Assembly: GCF_030845195.1 (NCBI RefSeq)
Contig: NZ_CP132543.1
Span: 1,319,501-1,383,500 of the forward strand
DNA length: 64,000 nucleotides
Source: Sanyastnella coralliicola
GTDB taxonomy: Bacteria > Bacteroidota > Bacteroidia > Flavobacteriales_D > Sanyastnellaceae
Direction of reading: 5' to 3'
Below are positions 27,894 through 37,100 of the stretch, in pieces; position 1 is the first letter of the stretch; each line of letters opens with the position of its first letter. Below the pieces are notes generated by a model that was not told the origin of the DNA, did not search any database, and saw only the letters and a list, made by a program, of their open reading frames with translations. Position numbers and translations under genes: made by a program.

Positions 27894-28406
27894 ATGAAAG
27901 CGAAAAGACACCAAGTGACCGTAATCGGTCGATACGATGCCACAGATGAACAGTACCAAATGGGAATGGACATCGGTAAAATGCTGGCCGAGTTGAACAT
28001 CACAGCGATCACTGGTGGGAGAGGAGGACTCATGGAAGCCGTTGCTCGCGGATGCACAGAAGCAGGCGGACTATCCGTAGGGATTCTTCCTGGTGAGCAA
28101 TTCGAGGAATCTAATGAGTACAATTCGGTGGTGATTCCTTCGGGTATTGGTTATGCTCGAAATTCAATGAACGTTCTTGCTGCTGATGTTGTCATTGCTG
28201 TTGGAGGTGCCGCAGGAACCCTTTCGGAAATGGCTTTTGCTTGGAGCTATAAACGTCCTGTGATTGCCTTACTTGGCAGCGGTGGATGGGCTGAAGAGCT
28301 GGCCGGGAAACACATAGACCATCGTTGGGAACAAGAAATCATTCCAGCAACGGATTTTGCGGAGATTAGAAAAGAGCTTGTTAAACTTCTGGGGATCGAA
28401 TCCTAA
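27894..28406 (+). CDS. LOG-like Rossmann protein (TIGR00725 type)
   Basis: 170 residues. Motifs ITGGRGGLMEAVARG and AVGGAAGTLSEMAFA are those of the TIGR00725 group, relatives of lysine decarboxylase-like LOG proteins and of the molybdenum cofactor carrier protein. LOG enzymes need a PGGxGTxxE motif; here it reads VGGAAGTLSE, so nucleotide-monophosphate hydrolase activity is uncertain and a nucleotide-binding role is as likely. TACTTTTA plus four bases before the ATG is a near match to the leaderless promoter boxes. A second, more typical LOG gene is at 56419-57126. Confidence 0.85.
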   Translation: MKAKRHQVTVIGRYDATDEQYQMGMDIGKMLAELNITAITGGRGGLMEAVARGCTEAGGLSVGILPGEQFEESNEYNSVVIPSGIGYARNSMNVLAADVVIAVGGAAGTLSEMAFAWSYKRPVIALLGSGGWAEELAGKHIDHRWEQEIIPATDFAEIRKELVKLLGIES

Positions 28407-28409
28407 AAC

Positions 28410-29822
28410 TTACTTGGTAGGTGCCAAGCCTAGTTCTCCTCCTTTACTGATCATGAAGTGGTAAGCTTCGTCTCGATCATTCTTAATTTCTCCTTCAAGA
28501 ATAGCTTCTTTGATGGCGTTCTTGATTTGCCCAACTTTCCGACAAGGAGGGATATCGAAAGTCTTCATGATTTCCTCACCTGAGATTGGTGGCTGAAAAT
28601 TGCGAATGCGGTCTTTCTCTTCAACCTCTACCAACTTCACCTTCACCACATCGTAGTTGCTCAAGTAACGCTTCACCTTCGCTTCATTCTTCGAGGTGAT
28701 ATCAGCACGGCACAACAACATCAAATCATCAATGTCATCTCCTGCATCGAATAGAAGTCGACGTACGGCGCTGTCCGTAATCTCTTCCTTTGTCAATGCA
28801 ATCGGACGTAAATGCAGCGCAACCAGCTTCTGAACATACTTCATACGATGATCCGTAGGCAACTTCAATCGCTTGAAGATCTTCGGTACCATACGCGCAC
28901 CTTTGTCTTCGTGTCCGTGGAAGGTCCAGCCGTGCACTTCATCAAAGCGTTTCGTGGCAGGCTTGGCGATATCATGAAGAATCGCTGACCAACGCAACCA
29001 CAAATCATCTGAAGTTGCAGCAAGGTTGTCGAGCACCTCTAAGGTGTGGTAGAAGTTGTCTTTGTGACCAATTCCGTTGATACGATCTACCCCTTTGAGG
29101 GCAATCATCTCAGGAAGGATGTGTTGCAGCAGGTTGGTCTTCAGCAAAAGCTTGAATCCAATCGAAGGTCGTTTTGACTCAATGATCTTGTTCAGCTCAA
29201 CGCTGATCCGTTCCATGCTTACAATCTTGATGCGATCTGCATTCTTTCGAATCGACTCAAGACTATCGTGGTGAATGGTGAAGCGCAATTGCGTTGCAAA
29301 GCGAATCGCTCGCATCATGCGCAAAGGATCATCGCTGTACGTAATGTCCGGCTCCAAAGGAGTACGAATCAATCCAGCGTCGAGGTCAATCACACCACCA
29401 AATGGATCAACAAGCTCTCCGAAGTTCTCCTCGTTCAATGAGAGAGCAAGGGCGTTGATGGTAAAATCACGGCGGTTTTGATCGTCTTCAATTGTTCCGT
29501 CTTCCACAATCGGCTTGCGTGAATCTCGCTGGTAGCTTTCTTTTCGTGCTCCTACGAATTCAATGTCGTAGTCTTTGAATCGGAAGGCAGCTGTTCCAAA
29601 GTTCTTGTAGTAGGCCACCTTCTTCACGCCCATCTCAGCGGCTGTCGCTTTGGCCAGTTCAATCCCGCTTCCTTCAATGACAATGTCAATGTCTTTCACC
29701 GGTCGGCCAAGAATCACATCTCGCACGTATCCACCAATAGCAAAGGCTTGCTGACCTTTTTCGTCGGCAATTTTCCCAGCTACTTTGAAGACCGGATGTT
29801 TGAGATGTTCGCTCAGGTTCAT
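28410..29822 (-). CDS. CCA-adding tRNA nucleotidyltransferase with HD domain
   Basis: 470 residues from the ATG at 29822. The nucleotidyltransferase head has GGYVRD (30-35), the catalytic DxD in KDIDIV (D44, D46) and RRDFTINAL. The neck and RNA-binding region follow, with DDPLRMMRAIRFATQL. An HD phosphohydrolase domain (SAILHDIAKP, then FHGHEDKGARM) lies in the C-terminal half. The enzyme adds or repairs the CCA end of tRNA, needed for tRNA-Arg here, which lacks encoded CCA. The frame stays open upstream through heptamer array 6, but the promoter box 4 bases before the ATG supports this start. Confidence 0.95.
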   Translation of the reverse strand: MNLSEHLKHPVFKVAGKIADEKGQQAFAIGGYVRDVILGRPVKDIDIVIEGSGIELAKATAAEMGVKKVAYYKNFGTAAFRFKDYDIEFVGARKESYQRDSRKPIVEDGTIEDDQNRRDFTINALALSLNEENFGELVDPFGGVIDLDAGLIRTPLEPDITYSDDPLRMMRAIRFATQLRFTIHHDSLESIRKNADRIKIVSMERISVELNKIIESKRPSIGFKLLLKTNLLQHILPEMIALKGVDRINGIGHKDNFYHTLEVLDNLAATSDDLWLRWSAILHDIAKPATKRFDEVHGWTFHGHEDKGARMVPKIFKRLKLPTDHRMKYVQKLVALHLRPIALTKEEITDSAVRRLLFDAGDDIDDLMLLCRADITSKNEAKVKRYLSNYDVVKVKLVEVEEKDRIRNFQPPISGEEIMKTFDIPPCRKVGQIKNAIKEAILEGEIKNDRDEAYHFMISKGGELGLAPTK

Positions 29823-29826
29823 TTTG

Positions 29827-29834
29827 CAAAGGTA
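29827..29834 (-). promoter_or_regulatory. TACCTTTG box 4 bases before the CCA enzyme start
   Basis: On the minus strand TACCTTTG is followed by CAAA and the ATG at 29822. It fits the leaderless pattern and separates the gene from the repeat array upstream. Confidence 0.55.
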
Positions 29835-29863
29835 ACTCACCGTTTTGCTTTGTACAATATCTG

Positions 29864-29989
29864 GGTGGACGGTGGACGGTGGACGGTGGACGGTGGACGG
29901 TGGACGGTAGACGGTAGACGGTAGACGGTAGACGGTAGACGGTAGACGGTGGACGGTGGAACGTGGAATGATTGCGGATTGCGGTAATG
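29864..29989. repeat. heptamer array 6 (period 7 bp, 18 units)
   Basis: Six GGTGGAC units are followed by six GGTAGAC units, then a third block drifting through CGTGGAA to GGATTGC. All are in strict 7-base register, giving 126 bases. This is the longest and most regular array of the window. It lies upstream of the CCA enzyme promoter. Confidence 0.95.
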
Positions 29990-30081
29990 AAACCACATTG
30001 GCTTTAAAGTCCCGAGAGGGACGGATCAAATCCGTCCAAAACGAAATCGCCCAACAAATCGTCGATTTTGTGAAGTCATCC

Positions 30082-31416
30082 TTATTCGACAGAGACTAAT
30101 TGAGAAAACGAAGTCGAAACTGATTCTGCAGTTAAAATATAGATGCCCCTTGGGATTTCAGATTTCGGCCAAATGCCAAGGTGATCAGAAGCTCTTATGA
30201 CGCGACCTGAAAGATCAATGAGTTTTTGTTCAAATTTCCCTTGAGTAGGCGAAAACCCAAGTGAAGCTTCGGAATTGATAAGAACAAAAGCAGGTTCCAA
30301 TGGATGGTCGATGGATAATGAGAAATCGCGGTTCGTAGAAAAAATGGAAGTGACATAACTATCAGGCGATTCTGCTAAGAACTTAGACCCGTATAACCAT
30401 AGAGAGTCTCCGTGAATCGAGATTCGATGACCCCATTGTTCCCATTCGGGGATATTCAAATGTAAATCCCCAATTATATCTCCTTCTGCTGAATATTGTA
30501 TGACTTTAAGGTCATTTATAACTTCGCCTGATTCTAAATTGTCATAGATATAGACCACGTATAAATTGCCCTCGTCATCGAAACAAAAATCATTTGGATT
30601 GTGGTTCTCAGGGATGTCAAAGGCATTTATCGATAAAAGTTCTCCATCTTCTGCAAAAGAAAAATATATGAACTCATCATCAATGAGTGTACTCGCAGAA
30701 ACCATTGCAATTTCCTCGTCAGGATGGCTTCTGAAAGCGTCAAGAAGCCCAGAGCACGGATCATAGTAGATTTGTTCATCTTCTGAATAAGGTAGCGGAA
30801 GTTGAACGGCATTAGTGAGGTTTAGCGGGTCAAATCTGAATTTGTGTTCACAGTCCAAGGATATGATTACGGTTCCATCTGGACGGGAAAAAATTTCAGA
30901 TAAAGGACGAAGAGTAGAGGGTATATTCTCAAAGCTGATTTCTTCTTGGGCACTGCCGCTTTCCAGATCATGACGGGAGATGACTAATTCAAATTCAAGG
31001 AAATAGCTAATAACGACGTACTCTTCGTCTGAAATGATCTCGGACACGATTGCATCGACAGGTAAGTCTAAGGTCTGAGAATGAATGACTTCAATTTCAC
31101 TAGAAAAAGAATGTATATGATGTGATTCATTAGCTGATGTTACAATCCGACATATGTCATTGTAACTAGTAATGCCTACAATTAATTCATCTTCAAAAGT
31201 GTGCTCCAGAATAAGCTCTCCTTGGTGAATTGAATAAATCTTTGATGAGATAGATTCATCGCAGTTTTCGGTGATGACAGCGACAGTGTTTTCATCATTA
31301 AAAACATGAAGAAATTCGCAAAAATTTTGACAAGGAGAGTCTACGTTATATTCGATCTGAGAAATAGCTGCATGCGAGGCTATTATCGCTCCAAAAAAGA
31401 AAATTAAATGTTTCAT
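30082..31416 (-). CDS. secreted protein with T9SS type A-like tail
   Basis: 444 residues from the ATG at 31416, which begins a signal peptide (MKHLIFFFGAIIASHAAISQ). The body has a row of beta strands with a repeated look (ISYFLEFELVISRHD, DDEFIYFSFAEDG, FCFDDEGNLYVVYIYD), consistent with a beta-propeller. The last 70 residues (LGFSPTQGKFEQKLIDLSGRV to GIYILTAESVS) resemble a sorting domain but lack the usual FPNP. The ATG overlaps the TGA of the upstream open frame (TGATG), suggesting translational coupling. Codon use and base composition are more AT-rich than in neighbours. Confidence 0.78.
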   Translation of the reverse strand: MKHLIFFFGAIIASHAAISQIEYNVDSPCQNFCEFLHVFNDENTVAVITENCDESISSKIYSIHQGELILEHTFEDELIVGITSYNDICRIVTSANESHHIHSFSSEIEVIHSQTLDLPVDAIVSEIISDEEYVVISYFLEFELVISRHDLESGSAQEEISFENIPSTLRPLSEIFSRPDGTVIISLDCEHKFRFDPLNLTNAVQLPLPYSEDEQIYYDPCSGLLDAFRSHPDEEIAMVSASTLIDDEFIYFSFAEDGELLSINAFDIPENHNPNDFCFDDEGNLYVVYIYDNLESGEVINDLKVIQYSAEGDIIGDLHLNIPEWEQWGHRISIHGDSLWLYGSKFLAESPDSYVTSIFSTNRDFSLSIDHPLEPAFVLINSEASLGFSPTQGKFEQKLIDLSGRVIRASDHLGIWPKSEIPRGIYILTAESVSTSFSQLVSVE

Positions 31417-32432
31417 CACTTGTTGATTAGGGCTTTTCGTGCAGCAAATCCTTCTTTCCAATAATGGTAGTAAGCAAAACAAGGATAGAACTCGTCGCAT
31501 CCATCAGCAAGGCAGTCTCCCCCAATGTTATTTCCGTTATATCCAACATGGAACTCCAGACTTATTAGCTGCATACCTTCTTCGTTAGGAATGCGACTTT
31601 CGATTTCATTAATTCCTTTCATTATGTAGGAATTCACCTGAGATCCGGACATCCAAATCTCTTGGTTATTATTGTTGCCGTATACAAGTTCAGGACCTCC
31701 GTATATTTCAAGGGTACCCTCGTACATTAGACAGTCAGAAATACCCAAAGGACCAATGATTTCAGTAGGGTCAATTGTCATTCCATATGGGTATATGTTC
31801 TCGTTTGGATACATATCAGTTAAGAAATATTCTGAGTCGTCAATTTCTTCGAAAAAAATCCTGTCATTAATGATATTGTCGAAACTGAGCACCACAGGCT
31901 GATAACTGCCATTGTCTGGTAGCATTGCATATCCGAAGGATAAATCAGTATTTACGTAGCCCACAACTGTTATAATGTCAACTAGGATTTGTTGCCCCTC
32001 TAAAACTTCGATATCGACGATATAGAATTAGGCTCCTAGAGACACAAGGTAGTCAATTTGGTAAGTTATCTGATTTTCAATGCTTTCGAACTGAGATGAG
32101 GGAATCATACCATTGCTGTCTAGCTCAAAATCAATAAAAAGTAAATGCGATTGTCTACTAGAGCCTTGATTACTTCCGGCACGGAAATCCCTATTGATCT
32201 TTGTTTCAAGAGCATAATTAAAATCCTGTGGACTTAAGTCTACGGCAGAACGTCCAGAAAGGTTGTTTTCATAGATGTCTGCAAGTTCGAGTAGTTGGTC
32301 CAAGCTGTATGATCGAGACGATTGGATGATAGATGGTATGTTCTTCGAGTCTTCAAATGAATGATCTGACACTTCTTTATTACATCCTAGGCAGCACATT
32401 GCTATGGCAATGGTAAAGACTGCTAATTTCAT
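31416..32432 (-). pseudogene. lipoprotein gene interrupted by an in-frame TAA
   Basis: Two open frames, 32432-32028 (134 aa, lipoprotein start MCCLGCN) and 31416-32027, are in the same frame and separated only by a TAA codon at 32030-32028. The 21 codons after the stop (FYIVDIEVLEGQQIL and on) read as normal protein and continue without any ATG into VGYVNTDLSFGYAML. The N-terminal part ends in ITYQIDYLVSLGA, which joins naturally to FYIVDIEV. The simplest view is one gene of 338 codons with a nonsense mutation; readthrough or a sequence error are alternatives. The C-terminal part is Cys-containing (GGDCLADGCDEFYPCF). No function was recognised. It precedes the T9SS-like gene 30082-31416, whose ATG overlaps its TGA. 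Confidence 0.7.
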
Positions 32433-32805
32433 AGTTCGGTTTTAGTAAGTAATCACAAATTAGTTTTGTGCTGATGTTGTTAACGGATCAATTTTACGAC
32501 AAGTAATTAACCAAACCATCATCCTTTTGGGGGAGAGAAGGGCGTGTGTACGAGATATCTTACCGTAGGATGGCCTAACGAGAACCTGTTTGTTTCCAAT
32601 TTTAATGAGTGAATGTATTTGATTAATTACAAGTTTTATTCAATGACATTTGCGGATTGCGGATTGCGGATTGCGGATTGCGGATTACGGATTGCGGATT
32701 GCGGAACGCGGAAGAGTTGAAGTAACTAGAAGGCAAAACGGACACCGGACGCCGGACTCCGGAAAACCCCAGCCTTAAGCCATACGCCTTACGCCTTACG
32801 CCTAG
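32433..32805. repeat. heptamer array 7 in a 356-base intergenic region
   Basis: Nine 7-base units at 32651-32713 (mostly TGCGGAT, ending in CGCGGAA) are followed by a short CCGGACG block (about 32742-32762) and by units such as CGCCTTA at 32771-32805. The last block runs into the MFS gene, whose stop codon (32789-32791) and last residues it encodes. The first 200 bases (32433-32640) are AT-rich and show no feature. Confidence 0.9.
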
Positions 32806-34033
32806 CGATAGTTAAAGCAGTTACCCCACCTACCAGCGCAAACCCTGCCATCGACAAATAAACATACTGATGCCCCTGCTTACCTGGGAAATCGTCTAGG
32901 AAGACACCAATCAGTTTGGCCATGTATACGTCAGGGAGGAAGCCGACGATGCTGGCGATACCTACGACCGTTCCTGTGATGGCGATAGGGATTTCCATTT
33001 CTTCCATTACTGCGAAGTAGAGTCCTCGCAGGGCGTAGATGGAGGAGGCCATGGCCATGATGATGATAAGGAAGGGGAGTAGGATACTGACTTGGCTAGC
33101 GCCGAAACCAACAAGGAGTCCGCAGAGGAAGATGATGGCGAAGGCGCCTACGATCAAACGACTCGTGCGAATCGATGTTCCCAGGATTCCTCCGGCAATG
33201 GCTCCTAATGGACGTACCCAAAGTAGTTGGCTCGTGAATGCAGCAGCTGCGCTTTCATTCATGTTCAGATAAGTTTCCGCGAGCGCGGGAAAAGCATCAG
33301 TGACACGATAAGCTGAATAAGCACATAGAATGATCAAGGATTGCTTCCAGACTGCCGGCATTTTGATCGCTTTCCAGACTTGGCTCGGTTCAAAGCGGGG
33401 TTGTGCGGCACTTGGCGGAGGTGTGCGTAAGGCGAAAAGCACAGCTAGTCCTGCCAAGACTACAAAGCTGGAGAAGAAGTAAATCACTACCTGGAAGGCT
33501 TCTTTTCGTTCTTCAGGGGTGATGCTTCCTGCATCCGTTGGGATAACGTCTTGGAGCAGGCCTACCGCTACGAAACCAATTAGTGCGGCAATCAATCCTC
33601 GTCCGCCGTCTAGAATACCGTAGGCGAGGGGAGCGTTTCCTACGCCTCCATAATCTCTCGTGGCGCGTAGCATAGCTGCCCAGAAGAGCATGATCGTTGA
33701 TACTCCGTAGAAAGCATACAATCCGTACAACGCACCTTTTGGAGGGATGCTCGCCAGATAGAAACCGCTAATCCCTGTAATGATCAAGGCTCCCGATAGT
33801 AACCATCGTGCTTTGAATCGATCTGCAACCGGACCGCCTAAGAAGTAACAACCAATCGCTACCAAGCCATAAACAGAGAAGAGGTCTCCCAGCTCTGAAT
33901 TGCTCAGGTCGAATACTTGAAGGAGCGTAAGTCGGAAGATGCGGGGTAGGACGAAGGGAAGGAAAAAGATGGCTTCTCCGGCAATGAATAAGAGGATCAG
34001 TACAGGGAAGTTGATCTTGTTTCTCGCGTCCAT
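32789..34033 (-). CDS. MFS transporter
   Basis: 414 residues with about twelve hydrophobic segments. The loop after the second segment reads GGPVADRFKARWLLSG, the MFS motif A (GxxxDRxxxR). The N-terminal half has FYGVSTIMLFWAAMLRATRDYGG and the second half FLPDVYMAKLIGVFLDDFPG, which resemble the glycerol-3-phosphate/sugar-phosphate (GlpT/UhpC) branch. The substrate is not known. The last residues (ARRKA) are encoded within heptamer array 7, so the 3' end has been reshaped by, or merges into, the repeat. TATCTTAC lies 5 bases before the ATG, a variant of the promoter box. Confidence 0.88.
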   Translation of the reverse strand: MDARNKINFPVLILLFIAGEAIFFLPFVLPRIFRLTLLQVFDLSNSELGDLFSVYGLVAIGCYFLGGPVADRFKARWLLSGALIITGISGFYLASIPPKGALYGLYAFYGVSTIMLFWAAMLRATRDYGGVGNAPLAYGILDGGRGLIAALIGFVAVGLLQDVIPTDAGSITPEERKEAFQVVIYFFSSFVVLAGLAVLFALRTPPPSAAQPRFEPSQVWKAIKMPAVWKQSLIILCAYSAYRVTDAFPALAETYLNMNESAAAAFTSQLLWVRPLGAIAGGILGTSIRTSRLIVGAFAIIFLCGLLVGFGASQVSILLPFLIIIMAMASSIYALRGLYFAVMEEMEIPIAITGTVVGIASIVGFLPDVYMAKLIGVFLDDFPGKQGHQYVYLSMAGFALVGGVTALTIARRKA

Positions 34034-34168
34034 GTGGGGTAAGATACATCAAATGTGCAGGTCATTCCCCTGATCGCTTTGGTCGTCCTAGCATTCTGAA
34101 CCTTAGACGATGATGTCGTGTTCTGAATGCATTCACGCTGTATCTTACAGCCCTAAACCGAAATAATC

Positions 34169-37100
34169 ATGTCGAGAAACTTGCTGTTGGTGGCTTTGCT
34201 GCTGATCTCTAGCGCTGTATTGGCGCAGGATAGTGGCGAAAACGGACCAGATTGGTCAGTCTTAATGCACGATGAAGATCTCACCTTCGAAGAGATCCAA
34301 GCTCAATTTGAAGCATACTGGGAAGGAAAGGAAATTACTCCGGGAAGTGGCTGGAAGCCCTTCAAACGTTGGGAATTGCTAATGGAAGGTCGTTTGACCT
34401 CTGATGGCAAGGTGCCGCAATGGAGCAATATGAGTCGTGCCTACCAAGAAGCGCTACAACACCGCCTCGCTAGAAGTGAAGAGGGGAACTGGCAAGTACT
34501 AGGGCCAATCCTTGATCTTCAGACAACAAGAGAGAACATTCCAGGTATCGGACGTATGAACACGGTGGCCTTCCACCCAACAGATCCGAACATCATTTTC
34601 TGTGGTGCTCCTGCTGGTGGACTATGGCGTTCGTACGATGGTGGTAATACTTGGGAATCCAATACTGATGACTTGCCAACGCTTGGAGTGAGTGCGATTG
34701 CTTTCGATCCATTTGATCCGGATATCGTGTATATCGGAACAGGTGACCGTGACGCAGGCGATGCTCCAGGAATGGGGGTAATGAAGTCTACAGATGGAGG
34801 AATCTCTTGGGAGTTTTCAAACGAAGGCATCGAGGATTACACGATCGGTGATATGAAGTGTGATCCAGAAAACCCCGGAGTGATTATTGCCGCAACAGAC
34901 GAAGGAGTTCACCGCTCTGATGATTACGGTGCTTCATGGGAACACACAAGTAACAGCATGTTCTACAAGGAAGTGGAGTTCAAGCCAGGTGATTCACAAA
35001 TCGTGTATGCAACGGCTCAAGGACGTTTCTTCCGCAGTGACGATAACGGACAATCATTCAGCCAAATTGGTAACGGGTTGACGAACGGTACACGGAATGT
35101 AATCGCGGTAACGCCAGCGAACCCGGAATACGTTTACATCTGTTCGGCTAACCAAACGAACTTCCGTGCGCTATTCAAGTCTACAGATAGTGGAATCTCC
35201 TGGGAAGAGATGTCAGATTCACCGAACATTCTCGACTGGTCGGCTGATGGATCTGGTGATGGAGGTCAAGCATGGTATGACCTCTGTATGAATGCAGATC
35301 CGGTGAACCCAGAGCGCATTTATGTTGGTGGTATTCGCATGAAGCGCAGTGATGACGGTGGGGTGACATGGATTGACATGCAAAACAGCTACCTACACGT
35401 TGATCAGCACTGGCTAGAATTTTCACCTCATACCAATGAGCTGTACCTCGCGAATGACGGGGGAATGTACCGTTTGGAAAATGGTACGAACTGGATTGAC
35501 ATCTCAAGCAATATCGTAACAGGACAGATCTATAAGTTCGGACAAGCACCATTCACGGGCAACGACGCACTTACTGGTTACCAAGACAATGGTACGATGA
35601 TCTACAACGGTGTGGTTTGGGATCGCGCTGGTGGAGCCGATGGTTTCGAATGCCAATATGACCCAACGGATGAGGGAGTTTACTACAACTCGATCTACTA
35701 CGGTCAAGTGTATCGCACAAACGATAACGTAACAAACCAGAAGATTGCAGGTGTCAATGAATTGGGTATCGATGAATCTGGAGCTTGGCTTTCGCCTTGG
35801 TTTGTCAGCCAAGAAGATGAGAACACCATGTTCCTCGGCATGAAGAATGTGTGGCGTTGTCGCAACATCAAGCACCCTGAAAAAGACAGCTTGGTTTGGG
35901 AGCGTATTTCGAATAACCTCGGAGGCAATAACCTCTCAAACATGGGGGTATTGATCCAGCACCGCGCTGATACGAATGTGGTTTACGGGACGGAAGGTTC
36001 TCGTAAGCTTTTCCGCACGAATAATGCTCTCGCTAACGCGGAAGAGGTGGTTTGGGATGATATCTCAAACAGCCTCCCTTGGGTAACGACACCTGTAACA
36101 GCTCTTGAATCACACCCTGATTCTGTGAACTGGGTCTACCTCGGCTTCGACAACAAAGTGTGGAAGAGTATTGACCAAGGTGAGAACTGGGAAGACATCT
36201 CAGGTACACTACCAGATGTACGCATCAACTCTATCGTTTACGAACTCGGAACGGATGAAGGTCTATACATCGGAACGGATATGGGCATCTACTACCGCGA
36301 AGCTGGAATGGACGATTGGACTTCGTTCAGCAACGGATTGCCATTGGGTGTGCGTGTAACTGAATTGGAGATTTTCTACGGTGAAACAGCGGCAGAGAAT
36401 AGACTTCGTGCTTCAACTTACGGACGAGGCCTTTGGGAGTCTGATCTATTCGGAAGCGAGGTGAATGTATTCCCTGCTACAGCTTGGGCACTCACTCCAG
36501 ATGCTGCGATAGAAGTATTTGGTGAGTTTGACGTCAACATCGGTTTCTACCGCAACTTGACCAACATTGATGTTACCGACTTTGATGTAGCAGACATCAA
36601 CGTAATCAACGGAACGGTGACTAACCTTACTGGAGGTCCGGTATTCACTGCTACTATCGAACCAGATGCTTTTGGTTTGATTGAGTTAACGATTCCAGAT
36701 GCAGCAGCCATTGATCTTGATGGACTTGATACCTATGCTTCTGATACACTGCGTGTGTTGTACAAACCGGCTCCTGAAGAGTTCGGTATATACGGACCAG
36801 GTGGGGTAGGTGACGAAGATGATTTGACATTCTGGTTGCGTGCAGATGAAGGTACTTTCTCGACAGAAGGTGGTGCGCTCGCTAGCGCGGAAGGAGATCC
36901 TGTTCAACAGTGGATGGATATCTCAGGTAACGACCACGACGCGTTCCAAGAGTCACTAGATGCTCGTCCAACCCTTAGCATGGATGACAACGGAATCAAT
37001 GGTTTCCCTGCCGTTGAATTCAACGGAGAGAACCAGTTCTTCATCGCAGATGATATTCCATCAAGCGTTGATATCAGTGTGTTCTCTGTAGCGCGTGGAG

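Noticed and set aside
29864-29989. CRISPR array
   Set aside because: Units are 7 bases and contiguous, there are no spacers, and no cas gene is nearby.
29823-30029. N-terminal extension of the CCA-adding enzyme (Ser-Thr-Val-His repeats)
   Set aside because: It is translation of the heptamer array; a promoter box lies just before the ATG at 29822.
33097-33108. Partial 14-mer GCTAGCGCCGAA in the MFS gene
   Set aside because: Only 11 of 12 bases match and both ends of the word are missing; too weak to count.
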